Shown here in pieces: positions 7,657 through 15,698 of a stretch of 18,285 bases of DNA. Under the pieces are notes generated by a model. That model was not told where the DNA came from, made no database searches, and saw nothing but the letters and a program-made list of their open reading frames with translations. The position numbers and the translations under genes were made by a program. The first letter of the stretch is position 1. Every line of letters begins with the position of its first letter. This DNA comes from Dissophora ornata (taxonomy: Eukaryota; Mortierellomycota; Mortierellomycetes; Mortierellales; Mortierellaceae): the NCBI GenBank assembly GCA_025201705.1, contig MU617237.1, positions 1-18,285 on the forward strand, given 5' to 3'.

Positions 7657-7931
7657 GCGTAACGATCGTCTGCCTAGAGCGGCGCTCCTTTTTTATTAAT
7701 GATATCCGCATGGGAAAGAAGCCACGCACAAGAGTATGTCCAGACCGCATTCACATTAACCGGTAAACGTTATACTGTGTGTAGGATGTGTAGGGGTAAC
7801 ACAGAAAGGGCACTGTTATTGCGAATGTGATCTGCATGCTACGTGACTTGTAATCAAGTCATAGCGATCGCCGCAAACGTTCTTCCTTCACCTCTTTCTG
7901 TTCTGCCTTGTACCGCCATATACGCGTTTTC
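7657..7931 (+). promoter_or_regulatory. Intergenic and leader region of the 7932 gene
   Basis: About 275 bp between the F-box poly(A) signal and ATG 7932. The last 60 bases are CT-rich (CTTCCTTCACCTCTTTCTG), which fits a transcription start and short leader for the next gene. No other element is recognised. Confidence 0.35.
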
Positions 7932-10335
7932 ATGGCGTCCACCTCCAGCTCTGCCTCGAGGCGACCGTTTTCCCTACCCACCGTCTACGAAGGCGCCGAG
8001 ACGGGCCACGAGCTAGACTACATCCCCTTTGCAAAGTATATTCTCCACTAAGGCATCGCGCTATGTTGCAGATCATCGCCAGACCAACGACGTCTCCCTT
8101 AATAGCTCGTTTTGGCTTCTTAGAACATCAAAGACCATTGTCAAGCAGATTGAAAACTTGGCTGCGACATTATCTGATGACCAGTGGCTCTCTGGCTGTC
8201 CGGACGGTAAGCGAAATGAAAGAGTCATGGAATCAGTATTTTATCCTTGTTCAATGCAGATGTCGCTGAGTCAAGGTAAACGGTCTCTATAATTGTCTCG
8301 ATGAAGATGCCACGGTCCCAAGACTAGGCGACACGGATCGCGACTATTGTGCTCGACCAAGTCCTAGCATAGAATCAACTTACACCAGAAAGATTGGTGG
8401 CGCGAGTAATCATGCCAAAAGTCCTATATCTACAATGTCAACGTCAATGCCGACGTCGCCCGAATCAACTGTACCGAGCCAACACGGCCCCAGAATCGAA
8501 CCAAGACTAGTTAAAGCCAACAATGTACAACCAAACGTCGACGCCAGTCCATATTTGCAGCAAAAAGTGTATCGGCGACAACTTCCATATCAACTGCGGC
8601 CACAACAGCAACGACAACTTTTTCTCCAGAAGCAGAGCCGAGAACAGCACGAGGGCGGTACCGAAGTTGTGTTCGAGATGCCGCTGCAGCGGCTAGGTAA
8701 CAGGAAGCCACGAAGGCTGCGAGGATCTGGGAGCCTGAATGAAAGATACTCACGCATGATGGTTAGTCGAGGTAGACCAATGTAAAACTCCACCAAAAAT
8801 TGCGGTTTCAACCTCCGTTCTCATATCTCTTATGATCTGGACAGCACGAGATGGAGCTACTGGCCCAAGGTGCCGCGCCAGTCTGGTCTGCCACTGCAGA
8901 CCCGAACTTCAGGCAATCAGGCAATACCAACAACCCCTTGTTAAGTAACGGCATGTCGAACCATAGCCTAGGGCGTCATGACTTAGGTGTGATGGGCAAC
9001 ATTGTTTGCGGCCAGGGGATTTCGCCAACGTTAGGACATGCTAAATACTGCAGTTTTCAGCCCCAAATACACTACGAACATGAATTACAGCTCCCCGGCG
9101 AGACGCATACTTTTTTTCCAACACGCGTGAATTCGGTGCTATCTTCAAGTGAGCAAGTGCAAGTTGATGAGAGGTTCTTTCCCAGCGCTGCAACAATGAT
9201 GCACAACTCGGCTACCGGGGGGATAGCGTATTCGGTTCCTTACTTTCGCATGTCTCCGGGATCTTCGACCTATGGCATCTCGCTAAGATCAAGCGAAGTC
9301 GATCCCATATACAATGTGCCTTACAGTAGTCCTACACGACAAGTCCCCGAAGGCGAGTTCGATGGCAATCCCGATTTCGAAAGCGTGCTCCTAGAGCAAG
9401 GGCCTTTTTTGGAGGACCGTGGCCTTTGTTCACCCCGTGATATCGTTGCCGCCAGTGAAGATTGTACTTCAGAGTGTTTAAAGCAGCCGCTAGCAGAGAT
9501 GCCTTGTTCACGATCAGAGCGAGATTTGGTGATAGGAGGGCAGTTCCTGTCAGAATCCCAGGATATGGATCCAGAAGGCGCGTTAAACGATTGCCCTGTG
9601 GATATGCGTGAGAGAATTCGCAATATCGGATCAACGATGCGGCCATCTGCGGCATCTTCGCTCCCACGGTTCGGCTCCCCTGTATCCTCCTTTATTGACT
9701 TTCGACGAAATCACGGTACGGATAAAGAGTGGGAGCGGAGCAAACTAAGTCAAAGGTCCCGCTTCAACTTTTATCCCAGGTCGCCCCCCTCTTTCCGACT
9801 TCAGACAGTGGGCGGAGATAACTCGAAACCGGAAAGAAGAGAAGCATTAAGTCCCTGTGTGGAAAACACCGTGCCCGTCCACATCAAGCAGGGGCAAAGC
9901 AATAAGGATGGTGATTACGCTTCTGTTATCAATGACCACTCATTAACGATGGTCCATGCGCGCCAGAAGGTTACTGGGGCAGAATCTGGTGAAGCCACCC
10001 GTGTCAAGGTCACATCAGACAAAGCAGCATCCACTTCTGTAGCACTCGCGGACAACCATGGCGGATGTGGAGCATCGATTACGCTAACTGAAGATTCTCC
10101 AGCAACTCAAGCGGCAGTAATCGCTCCTGAAACACATGAAGCATCGACGCGTTCTTTGCTCCGAGAATCACACGCAGCTTGTGACAAAGTTGCCCTACTT
10201 TCGACGCGCTGTGCTCGCACAGATGGACATGACTACCCCTATTCACCAGCGACTGGCACTGCGTACATTCAGAGGATGGATTCTGACCTGGAGCGCATTG
10301 CGGGCCTTGAGCGAGAGGTTGAAGAGCTATTGTAG
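7932..10335 (+). CDS. Unrecognised, mostly disordered protein; probable multi-exon gene
   Basis: Not recognised as a known family. A phase-consistent model uses exons 7932-8035, 8106-8206, 8260-8275, 8323-8761 and 8845-10335 (716 residues). The introns start GTATAT, GTAAGC, GTAAAC and GTTAGT. The 8207-8259 intron (GTAAGC...ATGCAG) is the most convincing. The 16-nt exon is the weakest part, and a direct 8206-to-8307 splice is an alternative. The first exon is MASTSSSASRRPFSLP. The second encodes a helical stretch with FWLLRTSKTIVKQIENLAA and DDQWLSG. The fourth is Ser/Pro/Gln-rich, then basic near its end (RKPRRLRG). The last, open for 1.49 kb, is Ser-rich and low in predicted order, and ends with RIAGLEREVEELL, a short coiled coil cut by the stop. 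Such a plan fits a scaffold or regulatory protein, but no function is proposed. A minimal alternative is a gene starting at ATG 8851. Confidence 0.5.
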
Positions 10336-10455
10336 TTTTTCTGCTTTTTTTTTCCCTCCAGACACGTTTCAAACGGGCTTGAAATACCTTTCAATCCAGA
10401 GTTCAACCGCCGCCGGCCATGTTTAACGACGATTAAAGATTATATTCATGCGAGC

Positions 10456-10485
10456 AAAGCCATATAAAGCCATGTAAAGCCGTAT
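10456..10485 (+). repeat. Three tandem 10-bp units AAAGCC(A/G)T(A/G)T
   Basis: AAAGCCATAT, AAAGCCATGT and AAAGCCGTAT follow each other exactly. The 10-bp period is about one helical turn, so all copies face the same side of the DNA. They lie between two convergent genes. Confidence 0.6.
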
Positions 10486-10633
10486 ACGCTACAATCCAAA
10501 ACGAATCCTGCTACCAAGGCCGCATCGAGTTTTTCAATGTTGTCTCTCGATCTCATACCAAATACCAACCCTTTTTATTCGATGGATGGAACCGTAGGGG
10601 TCAGCGCGAACAAGCTTACAATTGCTGTCTATT

Positions 10634-10639
10634 TTTATT
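10634..10639 (-). terminator. AATAAA polyadenylation signal, minus strand
   Basis: TTTATT on the plus strand reads AATAAA on the minus strand, 16 nt after the TAG of the minus-strand F-box gene. A second copy lies at 10574-10579. Confidence 0.45.
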
Positions 10640-10654
10640 ATGATGCACGGTTGA

Positions 10655-13419
10655 CTATGCGGCTTGAATTGATGTAGCGGCCCCAAAAACAAGAACACCT
10701 AGAAGTACCACCAACCTCAAAAATGTCTCCAGCCTGTCTTCGGGACTAAGCTCGATACGCATTAATGGACTGTGTGCCAATACAGAGCTTGGATGTCCAA
10801 TTATTACTCCTTCGCCTTCGCTTACAGGGCCCTTTGACGCCTCAGAACCTGTCAACATCAAATCCATCCGCGACGCCGTGAATGCCTTGAGCGATGTCTG
10901 CAGAGACTGCAACACCGCATCAATACTTTCTGTGCGGACCCCGAATCGCTCCAGCAACCTCTCGTACTCGATTTCCGCATTCGTAGGCAAACCAGGGTCA
11001 GTAGGCAGGGTTGGAACCGCGAACACTCCAGACGCGGCGACAATGTTGCTACCATGACCTGTGACGTTGGGGCTATCGGTCGTGGAGGAAAACAGGGAGA
11101 CGAGACGGCGGCTGATGGCGCGAAAGAATGCAGAAAAATTCCTTGCTCGCAATAGGCTCGACGGGTTGGTTGCGGTGGCGTTCAATGTGCCATTATTTTC
11201 AGGAGAGACAGTTGACTCAATGGTGCTCACCGCCCATAAAGCACAGTCCCCGTACTGAACCCAATCGTCAGTTGACGTCTCGCCTAGCCATGGACTCTGC
11301 CTCGGCGCCGAGTTCAGTCCACGCGAGGAGTGCGCATGTTGCTGGGATACACTTGCGCAAGGCCGCATAACGCCTTGGGGATGATGGTGGTGCTGTGGAG
11401 GGTGTGGGTGTTGATGAAGGGCATCCAGGGCTCTTCGAGTTCGTCTAAATTCAAAGAAACGCCGACGAGGTCGCTGTTCTGCCCTTGCTGTGTGTCCTTG
11501 TGTTGCTTGATGCTGCTGCTGTTGGTGAGAAGAGTGGCTCGTATCGTCAAAGTGTAAACCTTCCAATTTCATACACAGCTTAGCAACGACGTCTATTAGG
11601 AAATCCTCTTTAAAATGCTGGGTTTCCAAAACCAAGAATCGCAGGGATTGGTAGGTTCCCCGGATTATCTCCGAGATGCCTACCGTCGTCAACTTGACGG
11701 TTCCCAATTCCAAGCGCTCTAATGGCGCAATGATTTCCTTTCGCGACGGCTCATGTTGGTTAAGTGTTACAAGTGCTGACGAGTTCGATGGGGGTGCGTT
11801 GCTTTCGATCTCAACCCCGAGTTCCTCCAGTAACTCCTTGTCTCTCGCGAGGGCTCTATGGACGCTCAGGACTCGCAACTTTGGACACTTTGTCAACAAA
11901 CTCGCCAAGGCTCCGCCACTAAAATCGACGCAGCTTGTCACCGTAAACACCTCTAAACAGTGACCTGCTACTGCGATCAGATTATCGATAGCGCTGTCGG
12001 TGACCGACCCAGGTCCCAGAAAGACATGCGAAAGCTGACAGGGCTGTGCCAACGGTGCAGAGAAGCCCTTGATCAGAGCCCCCAAAAGTTGATTGTCGAG
12101 AAGACCCCCTTGCAATCTGAGGTAGCGTAACTGAGAGAACCCTGAACTGAAGAGGCGCTGTAGCTCTGCGGGAGATTCGAGTCCTGCTGCTTGCATCTTC
12201 TCGTTGGCATGCAAATCCAAGACCTGGACCTGATCCTGACAACGAGACCCAAGGCACTCCAGAGCCTTGACCAGCAACTCGGGGGATGCCTGTGGATGCG
12301 CAAAATTCAGCACGACACGCTTTACTAAGCGGCGGTAGGACCAGCGCGGTAAGAGCAAAGACGTATTATTGACGTCAGCGAGGACATTGCAGCGAGGGCG
12401 GCGATCGACTCTGTTTGCTGCAGGTATCAAATTTCGATCCCCCCTTGCGTTCGCCCCCCTTTCCCACTCTCCGTTGCTGGCCCGTGTCCCTTGCTTCCCG
12501 TCACGGAAAGTATGACGGCATAGTGGACCCCGTATGCTCTCGCTCCTGATTCTGTCTATTGTTGCGCAGAGTCCGGAGGCACTTGTCCCTGGACCAGAAA
12601 GTCGGATGTCTGATCCGCACTGACGGCAAGTACAGGACAAGCCTTCATCTTCAGCATCCTTCATGTGAAGAGTCGAGAGCAGAGCCTGCGTCCTACAAAC
12701 ATCGTGGCCGTGAAAGACTATGTTTTTCCACAACAATCGCACAGTCAGATCCGCCAAGCGCTTATTCACTAGCAGGAGCTGGAACGGGGTCAAAACCCCG
12801 CTGGGGTAGCTGCTTTCGTCATCACACTTATCCTCGATCATGACTTCATCGCCAGTAGCACCTTGCTCTGCTTCATCGACACTGTCGTCATCCAGGGATA
12901 CCTTGGCAGCATCCTCCAGGGACGAGGGCTGGGAGGATCTGTGGGTGACTTGAGAATAGGAGCAAGCTGCGGCAGCACTGAGATTCGAACTCATGCTCAC
13001 GCTCCTTGGCCTTCGGCGCATTACATGTGATAGGCTGGTAGGAGCGGCATCCTCCTTTTCTTCATGCTGAATTTCCCCAACGCTCTTGGCGTAGCTCTTA
13101 GACTGTATGGCTGCATGACTGAGAGAGCCTTGAGGCAGGGGTATTGATTCAAGAAAGGCAAGAGGCGCCAAAAATGGTGTAGGCGCGGTAGCAGTTGTGC
13201 CTAGATTGATGTAATATGACGAGTGAAAGCGAGACTGTGTGTAAGAAAAGAAGCAAAAAAAAAAAACCTGAACGAGCAAACGGAGACGATGAGATGGGTG
13301 CAGGATGGAAAAGGGGCAGTGCGACAGGGTTGGTTGGTTACACAGAAAGGGGCAAAGGACACAGGTGGGTCGAGCCGAGTTGATCTTGTTTTCTGTCGGA
13401 TACAGCTACAGCTGCAGTT

Positions 13420-13455
<36 letters not shown>

Positions 13456-14432
13456 GCAGCTGCAGTTGATGTTGTTGTTGCAGCTGCAGTTGATGTTGTT
13501 GTTGCAGCTGCAGTTGATGTTGTTGTTGCAGCTGCAGTTGATGTTGTTGCTGCTATTCTGTTCGTGGAATAGGGTCCTAGTGCATACAGCAGGACCGGCG
13601 GGTTGGGGCACAAATGATAGAACAGGAACCATATCCACATGCAGTGGGAGTGCACACACTGCACGGATCCCCCTCCCATTGTGTAACCTTAAGCGGGTGT
13701 GTGCGCGGTATGCAAGGGAGAAGGCTGTTCATTACCTTGTGTAGACATCTTTGACGGCTCACTGCCAGATAATCGACCACTCTTGTGAGAACTCTGTGGT
13801 GACCGCAACATGATCGAGGATCTCATGGGCGTAATGAAATAAGATGACCCCGGGGTATACAGGTGTTGCATCGGAGGGCAAGGATGTGAACGCTGCCGTG
13901 GAGGGAGAATAAAACGCGCAAAGTGACGCGACCAAAACGTGCCGTGGAGTGCAGTGTCTTGTTGCCCTTGTGGCCCCATGTGTTCGCAGCCGCCGCGATA
14001 CACCACCCCCAGGTTATCCTCTGCGATAGTCCGTCTTCTCCTTGTTCTGAGGATGGTTTCGTTACCAGCACTGTTGCTCGTGCTACTGCTGCTGCTGACA
14101 TTGCCAACCGTCCGCAGTCGCCTCTCGCCACTACTAATGTTGCAGGGTCTGATTTGACTATTGTCGACAATGATGTCACTGAGGCTGTTGCCAGAGGTTG
14201 ACCTCTGCAATTTTGTGTCGCTGTGACCGCGGGGCCGATTGGAATGGAGCTGATACTTGCTGCTGGCCCTGCGGCGCTGCAAACATTGACGACAGTTATG
14301 GCAGCACTGGCCCCTAGTCCCAAGTTGAGGACAGGACCAGAGCAGGAAATCCACGTCCTGGCAGCAATATCCCAGAATCAGACATAAGATCTCGTCCGGT
14401 AGATCGAGGAGATTGCGAGGGCGGGATGTCAT
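10655..14432 (-). CDS. Large F-box/LRR protein with split F-box and C-terminal hydrophobic tail
   Basis: Two exons on the minus strand, 14432-13736 and 13200-10655. The splice joins G|GC in frame, giving 1080 residues. The F-box first half, LLDLPDEILCLILGY, is at residues 8-22. The second half, LTPFQLLLVNKRLADL then LLWKNIVFHG, is at about 369-394, after a roughly 340-residue Ser/Cys/Arg-rich insert. Cys clusters CCHNCRQC (43-50) and CTCRQC (422-427) may bind a metal. LRRs of the FBXL/AMN1 kind span about 524-680 (VQVLDLHAN, LRYLRLQGG, SVTDSAIDNLI, LEVFTVTSCVDFSGGAL, KLRVLSV). A disordered His/Gln-rich part follows. The last 20 residues (FLRLVVLLGVLVFGAATSI) could be a tail anchor. The likely role is SCF substrate receptor, perhaps on a membrane. 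I chose ATG 14432 because it directly precedes the F-box and is preceded by CT-rich leader. The intron ends are the least certain part. Confidence 0.75.
13201..13735 (-). other. Intron of the large F-box gene (535 nt, phase 1)
   Basis: The donor CAAG|GTAATG has its GT at 13735-13734 (minus strand). The acceptor ATCAATCTAG| has its AG at 13202-13201. Removal keeps the frame between the exon carrying LPDEI and the 848-codon exon. A stronger-looking acceptor (T-rich run then CACAG, AG at 13236-13235) is out of frame with this donor. The intron is long compared with the others in the window and carries the minisatellite. Confidence 0.6.
13403..13552. repeat. 24-bp minisatellite with (TTG)12 block
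   Basis: A leading part CAGCTGCAGTTA (13409-13420) is followed by twelve TTG triplets (13421-13456). Then come four 24-bp units, each CAGCTGCAG, TTGATG, then three TTG triplets, at 13457-13480, 13481-13504, 13505-13528 and 13529-13552. The last ends in CTG. The first three units are identical. Each unit contains two overlapping palindromes (CAGCTG and CTGCAG). It lies in the intron of the minus-strand gene. Its open frames (poly-Asn, poly-Thr, Gln/Leu) are a by-product of the triplet period. Confidence 0.9.
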
Positions 14433-14690
14433 TGCTGTTGGAGAACACTGGTATGTGCGGGAGGAACGAGAGGGCAGAGGAGGGCGGGAGGTTAAAGAAG
14501 ACGTTGAGTAAAGAGGGTAAAAAGAGAATGAGGATTGGTCAGGCTGTGTGGCATGCAGCAGATCCGGGAGATCAGTGCGTCGATGAAGGAGGACAATGGC
14601 AACGCGGCATGCTTGGATTAGCAATGAGGGCATGCCCATGTCACACACACATCGGCTCATGTGCAGTGCACACGCAACAGGTGCCATGGC
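14433..14690 (-). promoter_or_regulatory. Promoter and CT-rich leader of the large F-box gene
   Basis: Read on the minus strand, a CCAAT box lies at 14538-14534, about 100 bp upstream of ATG 14432. A CT-rich stretch (TCCTCATTCTC, CCTCCTCTGCCCTCTCG) then runs to the start codon. No TATA box was recognised. Confidence 0.45.
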
Positions 14691-14873
14691 CAGAACCGGC
14701 TCATTGCTCTGTTATTTTCATGTCAACTTCAAACTCAAACATGAAATACGAGTGGGCACGTTGCATGGTCCATGCATCATCACAATGAAGAATCCCAGAA
14801 AAATACATCTACAATGTCGTCGTACCGGGAGTAGTTTACTTGTAGGTGAGGAGCAGAAGAGAGCTCAGAGGGG

Positions 14874-14905
14874 AAAGGAGGCGTGCTAGAAAGGAGGCGT
14901 GCTAG
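14874..14905 (+). repeat. Perfect 16-bp tandem duplication
   Basis: AAAGGAGGCGTGCTAG occurs at 14874-14889 and again at 14890-14905 with no mismatch or gap. This looks like a recent local slippage or repair duplication. Confidence 0.8.
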
Positions 14906-15069
14906 GAAGGCGTCGAGGACGAATGGCTTCCGCCACGCGAGTGCTTTTCAGACAGACTAGAAGCCAGTACTGCCGGCGACGGAACGGGGGACAGAGAGCA
15001 GAAGAGAATTGTGGTTGTTGCAATAAAGGACGGAAGACGATGAGGTGCGAAGAGAGCGAGAGCAAAAGT

Positions 15070-15095
15070 GAAAGAGGGCGAAAGAGGGCGAAAGA
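15070..15095 (+). repeat. 10-bp tandem repeat GAAAGAGGGC
   Basis: Two exact units (15070-15079, 15080-15089) are followed by a partial one (GAAAGAG) within a purine-rich tract. On the minus strand this is a CT tract of the promoter type. Confidence 0.6.
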
Positions 15096-15647
15096 GAGAA
15101 AGAACCCCATCAGACGGGCTAGTAATATAACGAAGCAGACACTATGCGGTATGCGTTTGATTGAGTTTGATCGCCTCGCCCTCTTTTCCTCTCTGGCCGT
15201 GCATAGCATATACTCCGATTGAATATATTGCAGTGGTTTAAGAACAGGCCGTGCTCGAAATTGGGACGGGAAGGAGAAGGGCCACGGCTGCAGCACATGG
15301 GTCTACTGTGTCCCACATTTATTTTGTTCCGTACAGGACACAACAATACGCAATGACATGGATGCTGCCGGCAGCATAGTCTAGTCAAGTGAGTCAAACA
15401 CAACAACTTGTCCAGCCATCAACTGCCCTTGTGGCACACTGCAGGCACCCATAACCACAATCTTCATGCATCTGTGCATCGGCAGCAAGAACTGAAAGCT
15501 CGAGTTCGTTTAACCTGAGCAAGCAGGGGAAAAAAGAGTACCCGAGAATGTCGTTCACCTATTCGTATGTGCTGTACATAATTCTGAGACAGATCATAAA
15601 CAAACACAGGAGTCACTATGAAAGGCAGTGCTGGAGAGTGTTGGAGC

Positions 15648-15698
15648 GAGAGAGAGAGAGACAGGGAGAGCGAGGCAGGGAGAGAGAGAGACAGGACA
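15648..15698 (+). repeat. GA-rich imperfect repeat
   Basis: Two (GA)n runs (15648-15661 and 15680-15691) are each followed by CAGG. The 16-mer GAGAGAGAGAGACAGG recurs exactly at 15650-15665 and 15680-15695, 30 bp apart. Its open frames read as Arg/Glu repeats and are not taken as coding. Confidence 0.65.

Larger units (their letters stand above)
10336..10654. other. Convergent intergenic region
   Basis: This separates the plus-strand gene ending at 10335 from the minus-strand gene ending at 10655. It begins with a T-rich tract and CCCTCCAG, which resembles a 3' splice site, so a further exon of the upstream gene cannot be excluded. It also carries three 10-bp repeats and poly(A) signals for the minus-strand gene. 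Confidence 0.5.

Noticed and set aside
11212..11220. TTGACTCAA, a near-perfect GCN4 site
   Set aside because: It lies inside the coding exon of the minus-strand F-box gene, about 3.2 kb from its start codon. A nine-base match is expected by chance in a window of this size.
12978..12997. tRNA T-loop-like sequence (GAGTTCGAATCTC) on the minus strand
   Set aside because: It lies within the coding frame of the large F-box gene, and no matching acceptor stem, D-arm or anticodon arm was found around it.
13201..13744. Open frames on both strands reading poly-Asn, poly-Thr and Leu/Gln repeats
   Set aside because: They arise from the 24-bp and TTG repeats, whose length is a multiple of three, so several frames stay open. 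The Gln frame is closed by stops on both sides of the array, and the region fits an intron.
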